Shown here: one piece after another, positions 1-6,154 of the stretch
How the letters are laid out: each line of letters begins with the position of its first letter
Position numbering within the stretch: position 1 is the stretch's first letter
Origin: an uncultured Clostridia bacterium
GTDB taxonomy: Bacteria > Bacillota > Clostridia > HGM11327
DNA length: 6,787 bases
Direction: 5' to 3'
Assembly: GCA_905210525.1 (NCBI GenBank)
Contig: CAJLXE010000084.1
Coordinates: 1-6,787 of the forward strand
Made by a program: the position numbers and the translations under genes
The notes under the pieces: generated by a model
What the model saw: the letters and a program-made list of their open reading frames with translations, nothing else
What the model was told of the DNA's origin: nothing
Database searches by the model: none

Positions 1-18
1 AAGAGAATTGTGTTTCAA
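1..18 (-). CDS. Possible 5' end of a divergent gene (TTG start, cut by window edge)
   Basis: On the minus strand a strong Shine-Dalgarno-like GGGAGG (30-25) is followed after six bases by a TTG codon (18-16) and an open frame reading M-K-H-N-S-L to the edge of the window. A TATAAT box (59-54) lies upstream at a sensible distance. Only six codons are visible, so no function can be given. The placement suggests a gene divergent from the ABC exporter operon that shares its control region. A different start outside the window is possible. Confidence 0.3.
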
Positions 19-51
19 TAAAATCCTCCCTGAAGACTAATAAACACAATT
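6..51. repeat. Perfect 10-bp inverted repeat (AATTGTGTTT / AAACACAATT)
   Basis: AATTGTGTTT at 6-15 is the exact reverse complement of AAACACAATT at 42-51, with 26 bases between. The arms flank the putative ribosome site and TTG start of the divergent gene, and the right arm lies between its -10 box and the predicted transcription start. It could be a two-site operator for that gene. The arms are AT-rich, so chance is possible. Confidence 0.4.
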
Positions 52-53
52 TT

Positions 54-82
54 ATTATACCATAAATCCCTCCCGAAAGCAA
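54..82 (-). promoter_or_regulatory. Candidate divergent promoter (TTGCTT-17-TATAAT)
   Basis: The minus strand carries a perfect -10 hexamer TATAAT at 59-54. A weaker -35, TTGCTT (3 of 6 matches), lies at 82-77, with a 17-base spacer. The predicted start of transcription is near 47, followed by the GGGAGG ribosome site at 30-25. The -35 lies inside the first copy of the 15-base repeat (71-85), so a protein bound there would be expected to affect this promoter. The weak -35 and the lack of a full downstream gene keep confidence moderate. Confidence 0.45.
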
Positions 83-158
83 CCGAAACAGAAAATGATA
101 TACAATTTCCGCCCCGGATCAACGCTTGCCGCAACCGAATATTTCCCGAAAACAACCG
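71..158. repeat. Direct repeats upstream of the ABC/LytTR operon, candidate operator
   Basis: The 15-base element TCCCGAAAGCAACCG at 71-85 recurs at 144-158 as TCCCGAAAACAACCG (14 of 15 identical, 73 bases apart). The core GCAACCGAA also occurs at 79-87 and 131-139. The CAACCG cores start at 80, 132 and 153, spaced 52 and 21 bases, or about five and two helical turns. LytTR-family sites are typically short direct repeats about 21 bases apart, but the bases here match the AgrA-type consensus only partly. The last copy ends 15 bases before the operon -35 box, and the first overlaps the divergent -35. Binding by the LytTR protein encoded downstream is inference. Confidence 0.5.
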
Positions 159-173
159 CTTATCTTAAAGCTA

Positions 174-202
174 TTGAAATTTTTACACGCAGGTATTATA
201 CT
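174..202 (+). promoter_or_regulatory. Sigma-A-type promoter of the ABC exporter/LytTR operon
   Basis: TTGAAA (174-179, 5 of 6 matches to TTGACA) and TATACT (197-202, 5 of 6 to TATAAT) are separated by exactly 17 bases. Transcription should begin near 209, just ahead of the AAGGAGG ribosome site at 211-217. The leader is therefore very short and leaves no room for a riboswitch or attenuator. The candidate operator repeats lie directly upstream. Confidence 0.7.
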
Positions 203-226
203 GTTTTTGTAAGGAGGAACACCGTC

Positions 227-955
227 ATGAACACAATAGAAATCAACAATCTGACCAAAAAATACAAAGACATAACCGCAGTAAACAACCTGAGCTTCGC
301 CGCAAAACAAGGAGAATTAATCGCACTGCTCGGCGTAAACGGCGCGGGAAAAACAACAACCGTAAAAATGCTCTCCTGTCTCATAAAGCCGACATCGGGC
401 GACGCAAGCATAATGGGATTCAGCATAACAAACGAGCCCGAAAAGGTCAAGGAAGTAATAAACATATCTCCGCAGGAAAGCGCAATCGCACCCAATCTCA
501 CTGTTACGGAAAATCTGGAGTTCACCGCACGCATATACGGATATTCGCGTTCGGACTGCAAAAAAGCCGTTGCCGACATAATCGAACGTATGTCACTGCA
601 GAACGTGCGCAACACAAAATCAAAAATACTGTCCGGAGGCTACGCAAGACGTCTTAGCATAGCCATGGCTGTAATCACAAAACCCAAGGTACTGTTTCTC
701 GACGAACCCACTTTGGGACTCGATGTAATAGCCCGCAGAGAGCTGTGGAGCATAATAGAAGATGTCAAGCAAAGCGGAACCGTTATACTTACCACTCACT
801 ACATGGAGGAAGCCGAACATCTCGCAGACCGAATTGCAATAATGTCCCACGGATGTCTGAAAGCTCTGGGAACTGCCGCACAACTAAAAGTCCAATCCGG
901 CGCCGAAACGCTTGAGGACGCATTCATAAAAACAGCGTCGTCCGCCGACCGATAA
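227..955 (+). CDS. ABC transporter ATP-binding protein (ABC-2 exporter type)
   Basis: This is the cytoplasmic ATPase of an ABC exporter, expected to dimerise and drive the permease encoded next. In the 242-residue product the Walker A motif GVNGAGKT is at 36-43, the Q-loop glutamine at 83, the signature LSGGY at 135-139, Walker B VLFLDE at 155-160, the D-loop LGLD at 163-166 and the switch histidine at 191. All catalytic elements are intact. The ATG at 227 is chosen because a strong AAGGAGG lies ten bases upstream. An in-frame ATG at 95 has no ribosome site, lies upstream of the likely promoter and would add 44 residues with no family likeness. The family (CcmA/DrrA/NatA-like) covers exporters of drugs, peptides, bacteriocins and ions, so the substrate cannot be told from sequence. 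It is the first gene of a four-gene operon. Confidence 0.95.
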   Translation: MNTIEINNLTKKYKDITAVNNLSFAAKQGELIALLGVNGAGKTTTVKMLSCLIKPTSGDASIMGFSITNEPEKVKEVINISPQESAIAPNLTVTENLEFTARIYGYSRSDCKKAVADIIERMSLQNVRNTKSKILSGGYARRLSIAMAVITKPKVLFLDEPTLGLDVIARRELWSIIEDVKQSGTVILTTHYMEEAEHLADRIAIMSHGCLKALGTAAQLKVQSGAETLEDAFIKTASSADR

Positions 956-977
956 AAACGAAAGGAAATAATACAAA

Positions 978-1715
978 ATGAAATCCATTATATTTGCTCA
1001 AAGAAACGCAAAGGAAATAATCCGCGATCCTATCTCGATATTTTTCGGATTGTGTTTTCCGGTTATCATAATGCTGCTGCTCACATTGATACAGTCGAAT
1101 ATACCCGTTGAACTTTTTGCAATCAACCGACTGGCTCCGGGTATTGCGGTATTCGGACTTTCGTTTATATCGCTTTTTTCCGGAATGCTCATAGCCAAAG
1201 ACAGAACATCCTCATTTCTTATGAGGCTGTACTCATCACCTATGAAGCCTTACCAATTCATGTTGGGATATGCATTGCCCTTCATACCGCTCGCGCTCCT
1301 GCAAAGCGCGGTATGCTTTGCCGTTGCGGTTATAATCGGTCTGCCGTTGAAAATCAACATTCTCACCGGAATCGTCGCCGTCATACCCGCTTCGCTCTTT
1401 TACATAGGTGTCGGAATCCTTTGCGGCAGTTTGCTTACCGATAAACAAGTCGGCGGAATCTGCGGAGCTTTGCTCACAAACCTGTCCGCATGGCTGAGCG
1501 GAATATGGTTCGATTTATCGCTCATGGGAAAAACCGTCGAAAAGGCAGCACTTTGTCTGCCGTTTGCAAACGCGGTAAAATCGGTTCAGAGTATATTCTG
1601 CGAGGACTTGACTTCGTCAGCCAAACCGTTTATAATAGTAATTGCTTACGGCATAGGCACGCTGATTGCCGCATCTGTGCTGTTTTCCGCAAAAATGAAA
1701 AGCGACAGCAAATAA
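978..1715 (+). CDS. ABC-2 type transporter permease
   Basis: This 245-residue membrane protein should pair with the upstream ATPase as the export channel. Six hydrophobic stretches are visible near residues 20-38, 54-73, 95-120, 127-152, 160-182 and 215-238, the usual ABC-2 layout. The cytoplasmic segment between helices 2 and 3 carries RLYSSPMKPYQFMLGY, resembling the conserved R-x-x-S-P loop of ABC-2 permeases such as those of DrrB/NodJ type. The N-terminal stretch ahead of helix 1 (KEIIRDP) also fits the family. AAAGGA at 961-966 lies 11 bases before the ATG and 22 bases after the ATPase gene. There is no large extracellular domain, which argues against a BceB-type peptide-sensing permease. 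The substrate is unknown. Confidence 0.92.
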   Translation: MKSIIFAQRNAKEIIRDPISIFFGLCFPVIIMLLLTLIQSNIPVELFAINRLAPGIAVFGLSFISLFSGMLIAKDRTSSFLMRLYSSPMKPYQFMLGYALPFIPLALLQSAVCFAVAVIIGLPLKINILTGIVAVIPASLFYIGVGILCGSLLTDKQVGGICGALLTNLSAWLSGIWFDLSLMGKTVEKAALCLPFANAVKSVQSIFCEDLTSSAKPFIIVIAYGIGTLIAASVLFSAKMKSDSK

Positions 1716-1736
1716 CAAAAAGGAGCGCCGATAAAA

Positions 1737-2177
1737 GTGACCGTCAGATTTGAAACGGACAGCAGTCTTGAGGATGGCGAAATTATAATAAAAGCCAACA
1801 AAATAACAGAAGAAGTTGCGGACGCTGTCAAAATAATCAGCGGCATTGAAAAAAACAAAATTCCCGCGTTCAAGGATAAAGAAATATTCTTCATCGGTAT
1901 AAACGAAATAGAGTATTTTTATACGGAAAACAAAAAGGTTTTTGCACATACGGGTACAGACAAATACGAGGTCAGGTACAAAATATACGAACTCGAAGAT
2001 ATGCTCTGTTGTGCGAGCTTTGTAAAAATAGAACAGGGCGTAATAGCCAATACGGATAAAATAAAAAACCTCAAAATGATGTTCAACGGCACAATGCAGA
2101 TAACATTCATAAGCGGCAGCACGCAGTATGCCAGCAGAAGGTGCGTATCACAAATCAGGAAAAGGCTGGGGATATAA
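1737..2177 (+). CDS. LytTR-family DNA-binding transcriptional regulator (no receiver domain)
   Basis: The 146-residue protein has a short N-terminal segment (about 1-42) and a LytTR DNA-binding domain (about 43-145). Recognisable LytTR features are the segment IFFIGINEIEYFYTENKKVFAHT near 50-72, FVKIEQGVIANTDKIKNL near 95-112 and the C-terminal YASRRCVSQIRKRLGI. There is no phospho-acceptor receiver, so activity is unlikely to be set by a histidine kinase. The start is GTG, with AAAAGGAG at 1717-1724 ahead of it, and no in-frame ATG occurs before the domain. The gene lies 21 bases after the permease and its stop codon abuts the ATG of the DUF3021 gene. Receiver-less LytTR proteins paired with small membrane proteins, for example the HdrRM and BrsRM systems of Streptococcus mutans, are held inactive by that partner. 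A similar arrangement is inferred here. Confidence 0.9.
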   Translation: MTVRFETDSSLEDGEIIIKANKITEEVADAVKIISGIEKNKIPAFKDKEIFFIGINEIEYFYTENKKVFAHTGTDKYEVRYKIYELEDMLCCASFVKIEQGVIANTDKIKNLKMMFNGTMQITFISGSTQYASRRCVSQIRKRLGI

Positions 2178-2606
2178 ATGATAAAAGAACTATTAAAACG
2201 CGGATTTATAGGAACAGGCGCGGCAAGCCTCGTATGCTGTGCCGTATCCCTGATAGCATATCGGTGCGGTGTGGATTTTTCGGCTTTCAACATAACAGAC
2301 TATGTGCTGAATCAGCTTGGCTACTCCTTTATAGGCTTTGTCACCGCCTGCGCAAGCCTTTTGTTTGAAGTCAAACGTTTTTCAAAGCTCAAAGCAACAG
2401 TACTTCATTTTTGCGCAATACTGGCGTCTTATCTGATTTCGGGCTTCGCCGCCGGATGGTTCAGACAATGGGGAGTTTCGCTTTTAATACCGATAGCCTG
2501 CTTCTTCGTCTCATACACGATAACATGGTGCTCGATATATTTCAGTATAAAACGTTCCGTTGCGGCTATAAATAAAAAGCTGTCCGAAAAAACAGACTCC
2601 GATTAA
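2178..2606 (+). CDS. DUF3021 family four-helix membrane protein, likely partner of the LytTR regulator
   Basis: The 142-residue product has four hydrophobic segments, near residues 9-28, 45-63, 73-94 and 99-122, and a lysine-rich cytoplasmic tail. Size, topology and position directly after a LytTR gene match the DUF3021 family. Its start codon follows the LytTR stop with no gap and only a weak ribosome site lies in the end of that gene (GGCTGGGGA), so translational coupling is likely. That would fix the ratio of the two proteins. In LytTR regulatory systems the small membrane protein acts as an inhibitor of the regulator; this role is inferred here from context. Sensing of transporter substrate or membrane damage is possible but not shown by the sequence. 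It is the last gene of the operon. Confidence 0.85.
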   Translation: MIKELLKRGFIGTGAASLVCCAVSLIAYRCGVDFSAFNITDYVLNQLGYSFIGFVTACASLLFEVKRFSKLKATVLHFCAILASYLISGFAAGWFRQWGVSLLIPIACFFVSYTITWCSIYFSIKRSVAAINKKLSEKTDSD

Positions 2607-2620
2607 AACAAAACCTCAAA

Positions 2621-2660
2621 AAAGCTCTCCCATACCGAACAAACGGTTTCAGAGAGCTTT
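2621..2660. terminator. Hairpin 1 after the DUF3021 gene, possible terminator
   Basis: AAAGCTCTC (2621-2629) pairs perfectly with GAGAGCTTT (2652-2660). The loop can form a further stem, ACCG (2634-2637) with CGGT (2644-2647). It begins 15 bases after the DUF3021 stop. On the plus strand the following ACTTTTAT is a broken T-tract; on the minus strand a six-T run ends the hairpin, so it may work better for transcripts arriving from the right. Confidence 0.6.
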
Positions 2661-2668
2661 ACTTTTAT

Positions 2669-2710
2669 CGAAAAATGTCTCTCACAACAATAGCGTTGAA
2701 CATTTTTTCG
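2669..2710. other. Hairpin 2 between the convergent operons
   Basis: CGAAAAATGT (2669-2678) pairs with ACATTTTTTCG (2700-2710), with one bulged T. CAAC (2685-2688) can pair with GTTG (2695-2698) inside the loop. The T-run lies within the stem, not after it, so it is not a classic terminator for either strand. It shares the octamer CTCTCACA (2679-2686) with hairpin 3 (2731-2738). Its role is unknown. Confidence 0.4.
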
Positions 2711-2723
2711 TACGGAAGCATAA

Positions 2724-2766
2724 AAAACACCTCTCACAGAAAATCTGTGAACGGTGTTTTGTCTTT
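2724..2766. terminator. Hairpin 3, bidirectional Rho-independent terminator
   Basis: AAAACACC (2724-2731) pairs with GGTGTTTT (2753-2760). Inside, TCACAGA (2734-2740) pairs with TCTGTGA (2744-2750) around an AAA loop. The stems are separated by a two-by-two internal loop. On the plus strand a T-rich tract (TTTT, GTC, TTTTTT) follows; on the minus strand the stem ends in six Ts. It lies 30 to 40 bases past the stop of the minus-strand lipoprotein gene and so can end both converging operons. Confidence 0.8.
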
Positions 2767-2796
2767 TTTGCCGAAAATACGTAATTTATAAACCGA

Positions 2797-3900
2797 TTAT
2801 TCCTTGATTACCGTATCAGCACTCTCCGTAAGAATCTTCATAATCTTATTGAATGCCATATCGCAGCACAAATCATCTCTTGAATATTTACTTTCAAGCT
2901 CTTCAAGCGAATCTGCCGAAAGGGTTTTCATGTAATCTTTCGCAAGCTCCTGATACTCCTCCCATGTTATCTGTATATTTTCGTTTTCCGCAAGCGCAAA
3001 CAACACAAGGTGTTCTTTAATGCTCGATTTTGCCCTCTTATCAAGCTCCTTATAAAATTCATCCTTTGTGTATCCGTTGGCATTAATATATTCTTCAAAC
3101 GACATATTATAATTTTTAGCCGCCTCATTTATCGAATCCTCCGAAACCCTTTTGAAGTCATCCAGCATTTCCTGCGGATAGCTTATAATTTCAGCGTTTT
3201 CGAGAACCTTCGTCCAAACGTCAGAATCAAAATCCTTGTCGATAGTGTCCCTATTATCTTTAGTGATTTGCTCGCGAATATGCTCGCGGTACTCGCTTAC
3301 AGTTGAACATTTTGTTTTTTCGGCAACAAGTTCATCCGTAAGCTCAGGTACGTTTTTCTGATATATTTCATTTATGACCACAGTGAATGTGGCTTTCACC
3401 CCTGCCATCTGAGCACTCCAATAGTCCTCCGGGAAAGTAATATCAAACGTTACTTCCTTACCTATCTCGGCGCCTATAAGGCTGTCCTCAAATCCGGGAA
3501 TAAATTTTCCCGAGCCGATTTCAAGCTCCGCATCCTTGTCGGTCATGTTCGATGATGTCTTGCCATCCACAGAACCCGTGTAATCCATTTTTACAATATC
3601 GCCTTTGATTACCTCGGTTCTGTCCGTAACCTTTACCTTCTCCGCATATTTGTTGAGAAAGCTCTCGAAAAATTCTTCGATTTCCTCTTCCGTCGCCTCA
3701 GGATCTCTCGTTTCTATAATAATATTTTTATACTGTCCGAGCTTTATATAATCCTCAAGCTTTACGTTGTAGCAGTCCGCCATAATATTGTGTCCCGGCT
3801 CGGGCGTAGGACTCGGAGCCGGTGTTTTTGCGGCGCACGCGGAAGCGCAAAAAAGCATTGAAGCAATACATACTCCCATTATTATCTTTTTCCGGTTCAT
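2797..3900 (-). CDS. Lipoprotein with trigger-factor-like FKBP PPIase and chaperone domains
   Basis: The 367-residue product starts with a signal peptide (MNRKK, then a hydrophobic core) ending in ASAC with the lipid-acceptor cysteine at 22. A Pro-rich tether follows (26-36). Residues about 98-180 form an FKBP-type prolyl isomerase domain: GDIVKMDYTGSVDGK, LEIGSGKFIPGFEDSLIG, FPEDYW and a closing FTVVINEI. Residues 181-360 resemble the trigger factor C-terminal chaperone domain, starting with VPELTDELVAE. The N-terminal ribosome-binding domain of cytosolic trigger factor is absent. It should act outside the membrane in folding secreted proteins, comparable in role to PrsA though of a different isomerase family. 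AGAAAGGAAA (3920-3911) lies about 12 bases before the ATG. The gene follows the kinase gene by 27 bases, which suggests one transcript. The -3 lipobox residue is Ala where Leu is usual, so lipidation is likely but not certain. Confidence 0.88.
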   Translation of the reverse strand: MNRKKIIMGVCIASMLFCASACAAKTPAPSPTPEPGHNIMADCYNVKLEDYIKLGQYKNIIIETRDPEATEEEIEEFFESFLNKYAEKVKVTDRTEVIKGDIVKMDYTGSVDGKTSSNMTDKDAELEIGSGKFIPGFEDSLIGAEIGKEVTFDITFPEDYWSAQMAGVKATFTVVINEIYQKNVPELTDELVAEKTKCSTVSEYREHIREQITKDNRDTIDKDFDSDVWTKVLENAEIISYPQEMLDDFKRVSEDSINEAAKNYNMSFEEYINANGYTKDEFYKELDKRAKSSIKEHLVLFALAENENIQITWEEYQELAKDYMKTLSADSLEELESKYSRDDLCCDMAFNKIMKILTESADTVIKE

Positions 3901-3927
3901 ATAAGTATAATTTCCTTTCTTCTCATG

Positions 3928-5457
3928 TCATTTAATTTTATTTTCCGATTTTGTTATTCCGGCGCTAAACCAGAATGTGCATCCTTTTTTATCCGGCATA
4001 TCCTCAACGGGCACCACGCCGTATTCCATATGGTGAAGCTCAAGTATGGATTTTACTATCGACAAACCCAACCCCGAACCGTTATGTGCACGGCGATATG
4101 TCTTGTCTATTTTATAGTATCTGTCCCATATGCTCTTGACGTTTTCACGTGTTATGCCCTTACCGTTATCGGTTATACATATGCGGACGTACTTATTTCT
4201 GCCCTGTTCGGTTATTTCCTGCGTTATGTACACGCGGTTGCCTTCTCCGGTATGGATTATGGCATTATTTATAAGGTTATAAAGAACCTGAGTTATTTTC
4301 AGCTCGTCCGCATTGATGTAAACGTGTCTGTCGCATTTGAATTCTACCGCATAGCCTTCCGGATCGTTCAGCTTACTGAGTCTGAGTGCAACATCACTCA
4401 CAAGTGCCGTAAGATCGAATTCCGTAATGTTCGGTTTATACACTCCCGCATTATACTTGGAAACATCCGTCATATCGTTTACAAGGAGCGTCATATGGTT
4501 TACTTCGTCAATTATTGTCTGAAGATTTTCACGGTTATCATCATTCGGGAAATCCTTCATCATTTCCGCATAACCGCTTATAAGCGTAAGAGGCGTTCTG
4601 AGATCGTGTGACACATTTGCAATCAATTCGCGCCTTGTCGCCTCCACCGAAGACAGCTCGGTAGCCGCATAATTGAGTGTTGAAGCAAGCTGGGCAATTT
4701 CCGAATACGAATTCTCATCAAATCTTACATTATAATTTCCCGACGCAAGAAGCTTTGCCGAAGAATTTATTTTATCTATGGGCTTTACTATATAGCTTGA
4801 AATTATCGCGGAAATTACAAACGCAAGAATTATCATCATAAGCGCGATAAACAGAAAGACTCTTTTGAGCGACTGCACTACCGCACGTATCGGAGTAATT
4901 ACCGCATTCATGAGCAGCAAATATTCGAGATCTCCGTCCTTGACAATTTCGGCATACATCATGCTTTCGTTTTCATCATCTATCGTTACGAATCCATCAT
5001 TCTCCAAAAGACCGTAAGAAGACCTGTATCCTTCCGTGCTTGCCTGAGGTCTGCCCCCGTATGTCTGTGTGTATGTTCCGCCGTTTTCTTCAGCCATTCT
5101 GTAAAAATATGCCGCACCTACAATATGATACGTATGAACGCGACAGCTCTTATTTACGCATGCCGAAGCAACCTGTTTGAGACTGCCATCCCACACAGTT
5201 ATGCAGGTATCGTATTTTACGGCATAATCTCTGACTATGGATTTAAGATCTCCCGAATTTATGTTTTCAGCAAGCTCATGCGCCGCCGTATTTACGTTCG
5301 ATATTTTTATGCCCTTATAAAGGTCGTCAAGAAAAACTATCTGAAATACCCACAGCAGCACAAGAACAATTACCGTAAAAACGAGCATTGATGAAAAAAT
5401 ACGTACTCTCATATGCTCGTTTCTTTTGTCTATGCGTTTGAAAATATTAAACTTCAA
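3928..5457 (-). CDS. Two-component sensor histidine kinase, membrane-bound (HAMP-HisKA-HATPase)
   Basis: Using the TTG at 5457, the 509-residue protein has a short cytoplasmic N-terminus, helix 1 (about 21-43), an extracytoplasmic sensor region (about 44-197), helix 2 (about 198-223), a HAMP linker, a HisKA domain with phospho-acceptor His284 in SHDLRTPLT, and an ATPase domain with N-box NLINNA (near 395-400), G1 DNGKG (430-434) and G2 GSGLGLS (460-466). All catalytic motifs are intact. The sensor region has no recognised fold but holds three cysteines. The start is uncertain: TTG 5457 has AGAGGGG 11 bases upstream and overlaps the end of the response regulator gene by 11 bases. TTG 5487 lacks a ribosome site. 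ATG 5412 would give a shorter cytoplasmic tail. Partner and operon neighbour is the response regulator just upstream. Confidence 0.93.
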   Translation of the reverse strand: MKFNIFKRIDKRNEHMRVRIFSSMLVFTVIVLVLLWVFQIVFLDDLYKGIKISNVNTAAHELAENINSGDLKSIVRDYAVKYDTCITVWDGSLKQVASACVNKSCRVHTYHIVGAAYFYRMAEENGGTYTQTYGGRPQASTEGYRSSYGLLENDGFVTIDDENESMMYAEIVKDGDLEYLLLMNAVITPIRAVVQSLKRVFLFIALMMIILAFVISAIISSYIVKPIDKINSSAKLLASGNYNVRFDENSYSEIAQLASTLNYAATELSSVEATRRELIANVSHDLRTPLTLISGYAEMMKDFPNDDNRENLQTIIDEVNHMTLLVNDMTDVSKYNAGVYKPNITEFDLTALVSDVALRLSKLNDPEGYAVEFKCDRHVYINADELKITQVLYNLINNAIIHTGEGNRVYITQEITEQGRNKYVRICITDNGKGITRENVKSIWDRYYKIDKTYRRAHNGSGLGLSIVKSILELHHMEYGVVPVEDMPDKKGCTFWFSAGITKSENKIK

Positions 5458-6130
5458 AGCGGTATCCGACCCCTCTGAGCGTAACAAGATATGAACTGCA
5501 TTCGCCCAACGATTTGCGCAGAAGCTTTATGTGCGTATCCAGCGTGCGGTCGTCTCCGTAAAAATCATAGCCCCATACGTTGTTCAGAAGCATTTCTCTT
5601 GTAAGCGCTATATTTCTGTTTTTTGCCATATAGAACAGAAGATCATATTCCTTTGGCGTCATATCTACTTTTTTATCATCTATATATACAAATCTGCCTG
5701 TAAAATCAATAGTAAGCTTTCCGAATTTGACAATATTATGCTTTTCGGGCGAATCCGGTTGAAGATTTGCGGTATAACGCCTCAGAACGGCATTTATCCT
5801 GAGCATAAGCTCCTTTGGAGAAAACGGTTTTACAACATAATCGTCCACTCCTATTTCAAAACCGTGTATTTTATCGTATTCTTCGGTTCTTGCGGAAAGC
5901 ATGATTACCGGAATATCGGATGTCTTTTTTATTTCCCTCACCGCAGAAAATCCGTCCAGCTCGGGCATCATAACATCCATTATAACAAGATCGAACTTAT
6001 TATTCTTGCAAAGCTCTATTGCCTCCATGCCGTTATCCGTTTCGACTATTTCGTGGCCTTCAAACACGGCATATTTTTTAATGATATTGCGGATTCCGGC
6101 TTCGTCGTCCGCCACAAGTATTTTCGCCAT
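5447..6130 (-). CDS. OmpR/PhoB-family response regulator
   Basis: The 227-residue product has an N-terminal receiver domain (about 1-115) and a C-terminal winged-helix DNA-binding domain (about 130-227). Receiver residues are the acidic pair in ADDE (D8, D9), phospho-acceptor D52 in VIMDVMMPELDG, S79 and K101 in KPFSPKEL. The effector domain shows TPKEYDLLFYMAKN, the recognition-helix region DDRTLDTHIKLLRKSLG and the wing ending TLRGVGYRFEV. The start at 6130 is chosen because GAAAGGAAG (6149-6141) lies ten bases upstream and the protein then begins MAKILVADDE as in the family. A start 17 codons earlier would lie upstream of the ribosome site. It is the first gene of a likely three-gene operon with the kinase and the lipoprotein. 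Its targets are unknown. Confidence 0.95.
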   Translation of the reverse strand: MAKILVADDEAGIRNIIKKYAVFEGHEIVETDNGMEAIELCKNNKFDLVIMDVMMPELDGFSAVREIKKTSDIPVIMLSARTEEYDKIHGFEIGVDDYVVKPFSPKELMLRINAVLRRYTANLQPDSPEKHNIVKFGKLTIDFTGRFVYIDDKKVDMTPKEYDLLFYMAKNRNIALTREMLLNNVWGYDFYGDDRTLDTHIKLLRKSLGECSSYLVTLRGVGYRFEV

Positions 6131-6154
6131 AATACCGACACTTCCTTTCATTTG

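Noticed and set aside
95..226. 44-residue N-terminal extension of the ABC ATPase from an ATG at 95
   Set aside because: It has no ribosome site, contains the likely promoter and operator repeats, and the sequence does not resemble the family. The ATG at 227 has a strong AAGGAGG.
1490..1753. 87-codon plus-strand frame overlapping the permease and LytTR genes
   Set aside because: It lies in another frame of the permease gene, has a low-complexity basic composition and lacks a ribosome site.
3904..3909. TATACT box just ahead of the lipoprotein gene as its own promoter
   Set aside because: It lies between the ribosome site and the ATG, so transcripts starting from it would lack the ribosome site, and no -35 is found at a proper distance.
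3925..4611. Long plus-strand open frame (228 codons) opposite the kinase gene
   Set aside because: It is antisense to the conserved HisKA and ATPase coding sequence, has no family-like motifs and no convincing ribosome site.
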